6,828 nucleotides of DNA from Francisellaceae bacterium (GCA_023266415.1 JAHFQG010000064.1:1-6828), one strand, 5' to 3'. Numbered from the stretch's first letter, positions 1 to 6,176 are shown. Program-made: numbers and translations. Notes: a model not told the origin generated them from the letters alone.

Positions 1-12
1 GAGGGGGGGCAT
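1..12 (-). CDS. Possible first codons of a next minus-strand gene (hemW-like?)
   Basis: Downstream of rph on the minus strand there is an ATG at complement(10-12), followed by codons for Pro-Pro-Leu before the window ends. HemW (the radical SAM haem chaperone) often begins with a few residues and then PPLSLYIHIPWC, and it lies near rph (with rdgB) in some gammaproteobacteria as I recall. Only four codons are visible. A GAG-rich stretch upstream is a weak, rather distant ribosome-binding site. The match could be chance; this is a pointer to look left of the window, not a secure gene. Confidence 0.2.
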
Positions 13-60
13 AAAGGCTAACTCTCTCGCGTGGCGGGGGAGGGGAATACGAGAGCTGCC

Positions 61-774
61 CTATCTCACCGCCGCTTTCTGCAACTGAACCAGCTCTTGG
101 CACCCCAATTTGGCCAATTCTAGCATTTGACCTAAATCGACGCTTGTAAAAGGTTTACTTTCCGCAGTGCCTTGTATTTCAATAAATTCTCCTGCTTCCG
201 TCATCACCACATTCATATCAGTGTCAGCGCAAGAATCTTCGGTATATTCCAAATCTAACACGGGTTTATCGTTTACGATCCCCACTGATACGGCAGACAC
301 CCATTGTTTAAAGGGCCAATTTTTGAGCATTTTGTTTTTTTCCATATGGCGCAGAGCATCATAAAGGGCAATACACGCCCCCGTTATGCTGGCCGTTCGG
401 GTGCCGCCATCGGCTTGGATCACATCACAGTCGAGAGTGAGGGTGTTTTCTCCCAACAGACTTAAATCCACCGCAGAGCGTAGGGCTCGGCCAATGAGAC
501 GCTGGATTTCCATGGTACGTCCGCCCTGTTTGCCTCGAATGGCTTCACGATCGGTCCGCTCCCCTGTGGCGCGTGGCAGCATACCATATTCCGCCGTGAG
601 CCAGCCTCGGTTTTGACCCTTCAAAAACCGAGGGACCCCCGATATCACACTGGCGGTACAGATGACTTGTGTGCGACCATAGGCGATCCAGACTGAGCCT
701 TCGGCATGGCAGGTATAATGGCGTTTTATTTGAATGGGGCGCAGCTGGGGGGAGTCACGTTGATCAGGCCGCAT
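61..774 (-). CDS. rph: Ribonuclease PH (tRNA 3'-end phosphorolytic exoribonuclease)
   Basis: RNase PH removes nucleotides from RNA 3' ends using phosphate as attacking group, releasing nucleoside diphosphates; it finishes tRNA 3' ends and works as a ring-shaped hexamer in the cytoplasm. The 237-residue product matches the E. coli enzyme (238) end to end. Visible marks are the start [13 protein letters not shown] at 46-54, AEYGMLPR at 61-68, [18 protein letters not shown] at 82-99 with the phosphate-site Arg86, [14 protein letters not shown] at 120-133 with Thr125/Arg126, and the acidic cluster 179-186 (EDSCADTD) before MNVVMTE. The ATG at 774 is chosen because AGGAG lies six bases upstream and the protein then begins exactly like the family; an in-frame TTG five codons earlier overlaps that ribosome-binding site. 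It is divergent from gmk. No defect is seen. Confidence 0.97.
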   Translation of the reverse strand: MRPDQRDSPQLRPIQIKRHYTCHAEGSVWIAYGRTQVICTASVISGVPRFLKGQNRGWLTAEYGMLPRATGERTDREAIRGKQGGRTMEIQRLIGRALRSAVDLSLLGENTLTLDCDVIQADGGTRTASITGACIALYDALRHMEKNKMLKNWPFKQWVSAVSVGIVNDKPVLDLEYTEDSCADTDMNVVMTEAGEFIEIQGTAESKPFTSVDLGQMLELAKLGCQELVQLQKAAVR

Positions 775-780
775 GGGGGG

Positions 781-785
781 CTCCT
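781..785 (-). promoter_or_regulatory. Ribosome-binding site of rph
   Basis: On the minus strand AGGAG is followed by six C residues and the ATG at 774. This near-perfect Shine-Dalgarno sequence and spacing decide the rph start against the TTG at 789. Confidence 0.85.
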
Positions 786-808
786 GCAAGGGGAAAAATG
801 AAAAGCAG

Positions 809-838
809 AGTATACCTTTGCTAAGATTTAGATATCAA
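809..838 (-). promoter_or_regulatory. Predicted sigma70 promoter for rph
   Basis: On the minus strand a -35 box TTGATA (838-833, 5/6 match to TTGACA) and a -10 box TATACT (814-809, 5/6 match to TATAAT) are separated by 18 bases. Transcription would start near 802, giving a leader of about 28 bases that carries the rph ribosome-binding site. It overlaps the oppositely directed gmk promoter. Prediction by eye only. Confidence 0.6.
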
Positions 839-846
839 GCTAAAAT
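818..846 (+). promoter_or_regulatory. Predicted sigma70 promoter for gmk-rpoZ-spoT-recG
   Basis: A -35 box TTGCTA (818-823, 4/6 match) and a -10 box TAAAAT (841-846, 5/6 match) are 17 bases apart, the optimal spacing. The start would be near 853, giving a gmk leader of about 75 bases. No comparable promoter stands out in the gaps between the four downstream genes, so this is the best candidate for the operon promoter. Promoters inside coding sequence cannot be excluded; E. coli is reported to have such additional promoters for rpoZ-spoT. Confidence 0.55.
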
Positions 847-859
847 GAAATCCTGACAG

Positions 860-903
860 ATACATCCACCCCTTCCCCCCGTGGGGGGTAGGGTGGGGTG
901 TAT
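860..903 (+). promoter_or_regulatory. Long GC-rich hairpin in the gmk leader
   Basis: The left arm (860-879) and right arm (884-903) can pair around a CGTG tetraloop. From the outside: ATACA with TGTAT, a T-G wobble, a bulged G897, CCACCC with GGGTGG, a bulged C872, T873 with A890, a T-T mismatch, then CCCCC with GGGGG. That is about 18 pairs, mostly G-C. If the predicted promoter is right, the stem begins about seven bases from the mRNA 5' end and ends ten bases before the CAGGT that serves as the gmk ribosome-binding site. There is no T-run typical of an intrinsic terminator. Likely roles are mRNA 5'-end protection or control of gmk translation; I do not recognise it as a known riboswitch. 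Confidence 0.5.
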
Positions 904-927
904 ATTTAACCTCAGGTAACAAAAGTT

Positions 928-1548
928 ATGGGTAAATCTTTATTAGGCACATTATACGTTATCGCTGCCCCTTCTGGGGGGGGAAAGACCAGCTTGGTGA
1001 ATGCGGTATTGCAGGCAGACTCGCACATTGAAGTCTCTGTTTCTCATACCACCCGCCCCAAGCGACCCGGAGAAGTGGACGGCAAAGATTATCATTTTGT
1101 CACCGAAGAAGCCTTTTTAGATCTGGTCAATCAGGGCAAATTTGTGGAATATGCCACTGTTTTTAAACACTATTATGGTACTTCCCGTGATTGGCTCACC
1201 CAAAAGTTGGAAAGTGGCATGGACGTTGTCTTAGAAATTGACTGGCAAGGGGCCCGCCAAATTGAAAGCAAATTATCCTGTGTGAGTATTTTTATTTTAC
1301 CCCCCTCCCGTCAGGTTTTAGAGGCTCGGCTGCAAAGTCGAGGGCAAGATTCCCCCGAGGTCATCCAACGACGAATGGCAGAGGCCAGCCAGGAAATCGC
1401 GCACTATCACGAATTCGACTATATCGTGGTCAATGATCACTTTGAGGAAGCTTTGGCCGATATGCAGGCCATTATTCGAGCCAGACGGCGGCGGTTAAAT
1501 GCCCAGCGTATTGCTGTGGCCGATCTTATTCAAGAATTGTTGCGCTGA
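928..1548 (+). CDS. gmk: Guanylate kinase
   Basis: Guanylate kinase transfers phosphate from ATP to GMP (or dGMP) to give GDP in the cytoplasm, an essential step towards GTP. The 206 residues match E. coli Gmk (207). The P-loop is APSGGGKTS at 14-22; the GMP-binding region has SHTTRPKRPGEVDGKDYHF at 39-57 and VEYATVFKHYYGTS at 73-86; LEIDWQGA at 102-109 carries the conserved acidic residues; and the lid region RLQSRGQDSPEVIQRRM at 134-150 holds ATP-contacting arginines. The ATG at 928 has a modest CAGGT (913-917) ten bases before it. It is the first gene of the likely operon with rpoZ, 52 bases downstream. Its P-loop is encoded over a run of eight G residues (976-983). No function-breaking change is seen. 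Confidence 0.97.
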   Translation: MGKSLLGTLYVIAAPSGGGKTSLVNAVLQADSHIEVSVSHTTRPKRPGEVDGKDYHFVTEEAFLDLVNQGKFVEYATVFKHYYGTSRDWLTQKLESGMDVVLEIDWQGARQIESKLSCVSIFILPPSRQVLEARLQSRGQDSPEVIQRRMAEASQEIAHYHEFDYIVVNDHFEEALADMQAIIRARRRRLNAQRIAVADLIQELLR

Positions 1549-1590
1549 GGCCCCCCTATTTGGTACGATGAAGGGTTTCTAGGCACCTTT

Positions 1591-1595
1591 GGGGA
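1591..1595 (+). promoter_or_regulatory. Ribosome-binding site of rpoZ
   Basis: GGGGA lies five bases before the ATG at 1601. It fixes the start at MARL, the conserved omega N-terminus, and overlaps the TTG at 1589 that would otherwise extend the frame by four codons. Confidence 0.7.
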
Positions 1596-1600
1596 ATACA

Positions 1601-1909
1601 ATGGCACGACTCGTTTTGGATGATCAAGGGGCAAAAGGCGTACAAGACCGCTATGAAGGAGTCAAAAACCGGTTTGAACTGGTGTTGGTCGCCACTAAAC
1701 GGGCTCGAGACTTGGCCATGGGCGCTGCCGATCCCCTCGTTTCCTGGGATAACGACAAATCAACCGTCGTCGCCTTGCGTGAAATTGCCGCCGGATTAAT
1801 TAACGCCTCCATTCTAGACGAAGAACCTCGGGACGATAAAATGATAGGGTTTTTACAGAATAAAGAGCGATTTAAACCCATTCATACGGAAGATGAATCG
1901 GACTTTTAG
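1601..1909 (+). CDS. rpoZ: DNA-directed RNA polymerase omega subunit
   Basis: Omega binds and stabilises the beta-prime subunit of RNA polymerase; in E. coli its N-terminal residues also help form ppGpp site 1. The 102-residue product starts MARL (E. coli MARV), then has [16 protein letters not shown] at 23-38, [19 protein letters not shown] at 48-66 and the AAGLIN helix, followed by an acidic, variable tail. The start at 1601 is supported by the conserved N-terminus and its ribosome-binding site. Compared with E. coli omega (91 residues), the segment between MAR and NRF is eight residues longer and contains an apparent tandem repeat, GVQDRYE then GVKNRFE (residues 13-19 and 20-26). The spoT gene begins 12 bases after the stop. 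The core is intact, so the protein is expected to work. Confidence 0.95.
   Translation: MARLVLDDQGAKGVQDRYEGVKNRFELVLVATKRARDLAMGAADPLVSWDNDKSTVVALREIAAGLINASILDEEPRDDKMIGFLQNKERFKPIHTEDESDF
1637..1678 (+). repeat. Tandem 21-bp (7-codon) repeat inside rpoZ
   Basis: Bases 1637-1657 (GVQDRYE) and 1658-1678 (GVKNRFE) are adjacent and in frame. They match at 15 of 21 bases, with one difference in every codon except the last. At protein level four of seven residues are identical and the other three are conservative (Q/K, D/N, Y/F). The most likely reading is an old in-frame duplication, though convergence of short helical segments is possible. Confidence 0.5.
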
Positions 1910-1921
1910 CTTAGATACACA

Positions 1922-3994
1922 ATGTTTCCATATACCGATTTACGGGAAAAACTGGCCGAATATTTGTCGTTAGAACAAGTAGAACAAATTTCCCAAGCCT
2001 ATGCTCTGGCCGAACATGCCCACACAGGTCAACGACGGTATACAGGCGAGCCTTATATCACCCATCCGCTCGAAGTAGCCCGAATTCTGGCTAACATGCA
2101 TTTGGACGCCGAAACCATTATGGCGGCCATTTTGCATGATGTGATTGAAGATTCTTCTTTTACCAAAGAAAATATTGCGGAAAAATTTGGAAATAAAGTC
2201 GCCGATTTGGTGGATGGGGTAAGTAAGCTAACTCAAATTGAGTTCAACAACAAAGAAGAAGCTCAAGCCGAAAATTTTCGAAAAATGATGCTGGCCATGA
2301 CCCAAGATATCCGCGTTATTTTGGTCAAATTAGCCGACCGACTCCACAACATGCGAACCCTCGAAACACTCCCCCCCGCCAAACGTCGCCGTAAAGCCAT
2401 CGAAACCCTGGATATTTATGCGCCTATCGCAGCTCGTTTGGGTATGAACCAATTTCGATTGGAATTTGAAGATTTGGGATTTTCAACACTATACCCCATG
2501 CGCTATCGCGTGCTCAAAGAAGCCATGCGCCGCAGTCACAAACATCGCAAAGAACTCATAGATACCATTGAAAAAACATTTCAAACCGAATTGCACAAAA
2601 ATACCCTTTCGCCACGTGCTATTTTTGGCCGAGAAAAACATGTATACAGTTTGTATAAAAAAATGCGCAAAAAAAATCGCTCGTTTCGAGAAGTCATGGA
2701 CGTATATGCTTTTCGTATTTTGGTCGATACTCAAGATATCTGTTATCGCACGTTAGGCATTATTCACCAGTGCTACAAACCTGTATTAGGCCGCTTTAAA
2801 GATTATATCGCCGTTCCAAAAGCCAATGGCTATCAAGCCATTCATACTACCCTGTTAGGCCCGCATGGGGTGCCCATCGAGGTGCAAATTCGGACTCAAG
2901 ACATGGAGCATGTGGCCGAAAATGGCATTGCCGCTCATTGGCTGTATAAGGGCACTGAAGTGGCTCTCCAAACCCACGAATGGTTACAGGATTTGCTAGA
3001 GCTCCAAGAGCAAACAGGCAGTTCACTGGAATTTATCGAACACGTCAAACTCGATCTCTTCCCCGATGAAGTGTATGTATTTACCCCCAAAGGCACCATT
3101 TTAGCACTCCCTTTGGGCGCAACACCCATCGATTTTGCCTACGCCGTCCATACCGAATTGGGCGATACTTGCGCTGCTTGTAAAATTGACCGACGCCTGG
3201 CCCCCCTCAGTACCCGCTTGGAAAGTGGGCAAACCGTTGAAATTATTGCAACCCCTTATGCCACCCCCAACCCCGCTTGGCTCAGTTTTGCCACCACCGG
3301 AAAAGCACGAACCAATATCCGGCATTGGCTCAAAATGCAAAAACAAACAGAATCAGTTGAGTTGGGCAAGCGACTTATTCAGCAATCTCTCCCCCAAATA
3401 TCCATCACCGAAATCAGCGAGGCTCAAAAACAAACCTCCGCCATCCTCTTAGGGGTGGAATCGTTTGACGCATTGTGTAAAGAGGTTGGCTTGGGTCGAC
3501 GTCTGGCCACCCTGGTGGCACAACATTTAACCCAAACTGAAAGTCCCCTATCTTCCCAAAGTCTGACCATCCAAGGGACCGAAGGGTTAGCCATTACATA
3601 TGCTACCTGCTGTTACCCAATTCCCGGTGATCCCATCATGGGATATTTGGAAGAAGGCCACGGCCTGGTGATCCACCAAGAATCATGTCAAGCCATTGAG
3701 TGGCAAAAAACGCACGCACAATCGGTTCATGTTTGTTGGGAAAATGACCTAAATAAAGAATTTTCGGTCGAAGTGCAAATCGATGTCATTAACCGTCGTG
3801 GGGTATTAGCCATGATGGCCGGGATTATCTCCGAAGGACAGTCTAACATCATTGATGTTCGAATTGATGAACGCGATAATCAACATAATTCAGTGACTTT
3901 TTTATTGTCTGTGCAAAATCGAGCCCACTTGGCTCGCTTAATGCGACGCTTAAAAGGATTACCAGAGGTAACACGCATTATGAGAGTGATTTAA
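1922..3994 (+). CDS. spoT: Bifunctional (p)ppGpp synthetase/hydrolase SpoT
   Basis: SpoT hydrolyses (p)ppGpp to GDP/GTP and pyrophosphate and can also make the alarmone from GTP/GDP and ATP. The 690 residues (E. coli 702) show the full RSH layout. The HD hydrolase domain has H48, H72-D73 in HDVIEDS and LADRLHNMRTL at 137-147. The synthetase domain has GREKHVYSLYKKM at 236-248, Asp260, the RFKD motif at 291-294 (RXKD type of bifunctional enzymes, not the EXDD of RelA), NGYQAIHT at 302-309 and Glu320. TGS is about 382-443, the Cys-containing CCYPIPGD region 563-590 and the ACT domain about 613-690. Both catalytic sites look intact. The ATG at 1922 fits the family start but has no clear Shine-Dalgarno sequence, so translation may be coupled to rpoZ, 12 bases upstream. 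Tracts of seven and eight A lie in the synthetase region (2657-2663, 2669-2676). Confidence 0.97.
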   Translation: MFPYTDLREKLAEYLSLEQVEQISQAYALAEHAHTGQRRYTGEPYITHPLEVARILANMHLDAETIMAAILHDVIEDSSFTKENIAEKFGNKVADLVDGVSKLTQIEFNNKEEAQAENFRKMMLAMTQDIRVILVKLADRLHNMRTLETLPPAKRRRKAIETLDIYAPIAARLGMNQFRLEFEDLGFSTLYPMRYRVLKEAMRRSHKHRKELIDTIEKTFQTELHKNTLSPRAIFGREKHVYSLYKKMRKKNRSFREVMDVYAFRILVDTQDICYRTLGIIHQCYKPVLGRFKDYIAVPKANGYQAIHTTLLGPHGVPIEVQIRTQDMEHVAENGIAAHWLYKGTEVALQTHEWLQDLLELQEQTGSSLEFIEHVKLDLFPDEVYVFTPKGTILALPLGATPIDFAYAVHTELGDTCAACKIDRRLAPLSTRLESGQTVEIIATPYATPNPAWLSFATTGKARTNIRHWLKMQKQTESVELGKRLIQQSLPQISITEISEAQKQTSAILLGVESFDALCKEVGLGRRLATLVAQHLTQTESPLSSQSLTIQGTEGLAITYATCCYPIPGDPIMGYLEEGHGLVIHQESCQAIEWQKTHAQSVHVCWENDLNKEFSVEVQIDVINRRGVLAMMAGIISEGQSNIIDVRIDERDNQHNSVTFLLSVQNRAHLARLMRRLKGLPEVTRIMRVI

Positions 3995-4023
3995 GGGAAA
4001 ATAATAATTTAAGGGAAAATAAT
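3989..4023 (+). repeat. 18-bp tandem duplication across the spoT end and recG start
   Basis: ATTTAAGGGAAAATAAT occurs at 3989-4005 and again, identically, at 4007-4023, so the period is 18 bases; a third ATTT follows at 4025-4028. Copy 1 contains the spoT stop codon TAA (3992-3994). Copy 2 contains the recG ribosome-binding site and the first two bases of its ATG. At the start-codon position copy 2 reads ATG (4022-4024) and copy 1 reads ATA (4004-4006), which would meet a TAA two codons later. Confidence 0.95.
4011..4016 (+). promoter_or_regulatory. Ribosome-binding site of recG (duplicated upstream)
   Basis: AAGGGA lies five bases before the recG ATG at 4022. An identical AAGGGA at 3993-3998 overlaps the spoT stop codon as part of the 18-bp duplication, so two possible 30S landing sites are present in tandem. 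Confidence 0.7.
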
Positions 4024-6079
4024 GATTTCTGCTTCCGATCCCCTGACCACCCTGCCTGGTATAGGTAAAAAATGGGCAGAAAAGTTAGCCACCTTAGGGT
4101 TGCACACCCTCCACGACTGTTCGTGGTATTTCCCCCTACGATACGAAGATCACGCGCACGTTATTCCCATCCAGCACCTTCAAGAAGGCCAAGCAGCCCT
4201 GATTTGCGGTACCGTGTTGCAAAGCACCTTGGTGGGGGGACGGGCTAAACCTCGTTTAATAGTCATACTCCAAGATGGAACAGGTATTTGCCAGTTGCCT
4301 TTTTTTCATTATGCCACAAACTATCAAACACGTTTTTTTAAAGGACAAACTGTTTTAGCTTTTGGAACTCCCTATTATAAAAAAAATGGCTGGACCATGG
4401 CCCATCCAGAATGTTCTTGGGTGAAAAAGGACGAAACACCCATTTTGCCAGACACCCTATTACCCGTATACCCCACCACCCAAGGCGTGTCCCAAGGACT
4501 GCTTCGAAAAGTGATTTTGGGAGCAGTGACAGCCGTCACCCCTCAGTTATCCGAACTGCTTCCCCCCGAACTCCAAACCCAGTTTGCCTATACCACTGCT
4601 GATGCAGTGCGATGGCTCCATCAACCCCCCGTCGATACCTCTGACAAAGCCCTGCAAGACAGGCAACACCCGGCCTTTATTCGCCTGATTGTAGAAGAGT
4701 TTTTAGCCCATCAATGGGCGCTTCGCCAACCCGGTGGAGAATGTCAAAAACCTGCCCTGGCGTGCCCCCCCAACAGTCCTATGATCGCCCGTTTTATAAA
4801 AAACTTACCGTTCACCCTCACCTCGGCTCAACAACGGGTTTGGCAAGAATTAGAAACCGATTTGAATCAAATTAAACCCATGCGCCGTTTGTTACAAGGG
4901 GATGTCGGATCGGGTAAAACCGTGGTGGCAGCATTGGCGTTACTCAGTGTGGCCCACGTGCACCTGCAATCGGTGTTGATGGTGCCAACAGAAGTGTTAG
5001 CGGAACAACATTATCAAAAAATACACGCCTGGTTTGCACCATTAGGCATTCGAGTCGGACTACTGATAGGGGCTGTGAAAGGCCGTGCACGCCAAACACT
5101 GCTCGATGATTTAAAAACCAATCAGCTGTCAATCTTAATTGGCACGCACGCCGTGTTCCAAGAAGCAATTCAGTTTTCTAAATTGGGACTCGTGGTGGTG
5201 GATGAACAACACCGCTTTGGCGTTCACCAACGCTTCACCTTGCTAGAAAAAGGACAGGCATTTACCCCCCATCAACTACTCATGACCGCAACCCCCATTC
5301 CTCGAACACTTGCTATGGCTATATATGGTGATATGACTGTGTCTCGGTTAGAGGAAAGCCCACCCGGACGTCAACCCATTCAAACCGTGGTCATGCCCTC
5401 TCAAAAACGTGCCGCAGTGATAGAAAAATTAGCCACTTGGCTGAAAGAAGGACGACAATGTTATTGGATTTGCCCTTTAATAGAAGAATCGCTTGTTTTA
5501 CAGTGCCAAGCCGCAGAATCCACTTGGCACACATTACAACAACAACTCCCAGAAGCCCGCATCGGATTAGTGCACGGACGCTTTAAGAGTGCTGAAAAAC
5601 AACGCGCTATGCAAGCTTTTAGTGCTCATCAAACCGATATTTTGGTGGCGACCACCGTCGTGGAAGTGGGCATCGATGTGCCCAACGCTTCTTTAATTAT
5701 TATCGATAATGCAGAGCGTTTGGGTTTGGCCCAACTCCACCAGTTGCGCGGCCGGGTGGGGCGAGGCGCTGAACAAAGTTTTTGTGTGTTGCTCTACCAA
5801 AGCCCCCTGTCTTTACACGCACGAGAGCGGTTGGATATTCTGAAAACTTCCCAAGACGGATTTTGGATTGCCGAAAAAGATTTTCAGTTGCGCGGCTCCG
5901 GCGAATGGTTAGGCACCAAACAAACAGGGGTGGCTTCTTATAAAATTGCCCAATTAGAAACGGATGGGCGGCATCTGGAAACTTCCCGTCACATGATGAT
6001 CCAGTGTCCTCCTTGGGCGACGGGTGAAGCATTGATAGAACGATGGTTGGGGCGTAAGACGCAATATCAGGAAGTATGA
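4022..6079 (+). CDS. recG: ATP-dependent DNA helicase RecG
   Basis: RecG is a double-stranded DNA translocase that reverses stalled replication forks, branch-migrates Holliday junctions and removes R-loops. The 685 residues (E. coli 693) start with LTTLPGIGKKWAEKLATLG, followed by the OB-fold wedge domain at about 50-150 that grips the fork. The helicase motor follows: Walker A GDVGSGKT at 293-300, motif II DEQHRFG at 394-400, motif III TATPIPRT at 422-429, VATTVVEVGIDVPNA in the second RecA-like domain and motif VI QLRGRVGRG at 574-582. LRGSGEWLGTKQTG then marks the RecG C-terminal region with its translocation loop. It begins 27 bases after spoT, with no trmH or ridA between as in some relatives, and is the last gene of the likely operon. 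All motor motifs are intact. A T7 run (4333-4339) and an A8 run (4379-4386) lie in the wedge-coding part. Confidence 0.97.
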   Translation: MISASDPLTTLPGIGKKWAEKLATLGLHTLHDCSWYFPLRYEDHAHVIPIQHLQEGQAALICGTVLQSTLVGGRAKPRLIVILQDGTGICQLPFFHYATNYQTRFFKGQTVLAFGTPYYKKNGWTMAHPECSWVKKDETPILPDTLLPVYPTTQGVSQGLLRKVILGAVTAVTPQLSELLPPELQTQFAYTTADAVRWLHQPPVDTSDKALQDRQHPAFIRLIVEEFLAHQWALRQPGGECQKPALACPPNSPMIARFIKNLPFTLTSAQQRVWQELETDLNQIKPMRRLLQGDVGSGKTVVAALALLSVAHVHLQSVLMVPTEVLAEQHYQKIHAWFAPLGIRVGLLIGAVKGRARQTLLDDLKTNQLSILIGTHAVFQEAIQFSKLGLVVVDEQHRFGVHQRFTLLEKGQAFTPHQLLMTATPIPRTLAMAIYGDMTVSRLEESPPGRQPIQTVVMPSQKRAAVIEKLATWLKEGRQCYWICPLIEESLVLQCQAAESTWHTLQQQLPEARIGLVHGRFKSAEKQRAMQAFSAHQTDILVATTVVEVGIDVPNASLIIIDNAERLGLAQLHQLRGRVGRGAEQSFCVLLYQSPLSLHARERLDILKTSQDGFWIAEKDFQLRGSGEWLGTKQTGVASYKIAQLETDGRHLETSRHMMIQCPPWATGEALIERWLGRKTQYQEV

Positions 6080-6159
6080 GAGAAAAGGGCGGGGGCTGTT
6101 TCGTTTTGCAGGTGTTATTGTCTGGGCCTGTTCACAGTTCATCGTAAAGCCCCCTACCC
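6080..6159 (-). terminator. Possible terminator-like inverted repeat after the reductase gene
   Basis: On the minus strand GGG, two bases, GGGGGCT (6159-6148) can pair with AGCCCCC, one base, CCC (6097-6087), directly followed by TTTTCTCT before the recG stop. The stem has ten G-C-rich pairs, and the T-rich tail is on the correct side only for transcripts from the right. The 50-base loop is much longer than in usual intrinsic terminators, so it may act weakly or through inner folding. For recG transcripts the 3' arm is followed by ATTATAGACGATCTTTT, a poor terminator tail. Apart from this, the gap between recG and the reductase gene shows no gene. Confidence 0.3.
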
Positions 6160-6176
6160 AGATTATAGACGATCTT

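Noticed and set aside
24..55. Inverted repeat CTCTCG/CGAGAG downstream of rph as a terminator
   Set aside because: Only six pairs around a 20-base loop, and no T-run on either strand.
775..789. N-terminal extension of RNase PH from a TTG at 789
   Set aside because: The extra codons are the ribosome-binding site and its spacer, and homologues begin at MRP, the ATG at 774.
881..900. G-quadruplex in the G-rich right arm of the hairpin
   Set aside because: Only three separate runs of three or more G with short loops; a four-run quadruplex needs a zero-length loop or two-tier stacking, and the C-rich partner arm would outcompete it.
860..903. The gmk leader hairpin as an intrinsic terminator
   Set aside because: No T-run follows on either strand, and it lies between divergent promoters where no transcript is expected to end.
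1589..1600. Four-residue extension of omega from a TTG at 1589
   Set aside because: It overlaps the GGGGA ribosome-binding site; the conserved family start MAR is at 1601.
2489..3452. Small open frames on either strand inside spoT
   Set aside because: They are shadows of a strongly conserved coding sequence, have no recognisable domains, and read as proline- or cysteine-rich nonsense. One plus-strand frame matters only as the end point of a possible frameshift.
4411..6032. Small open frames inside recG, including minus-strand ones at 4944-5168 and 5700-6032
   Set aside because: They lie wholly within recG helicase motifs, and their composition follows the recG codons; no supporting ribosome-binding site or homology seen.
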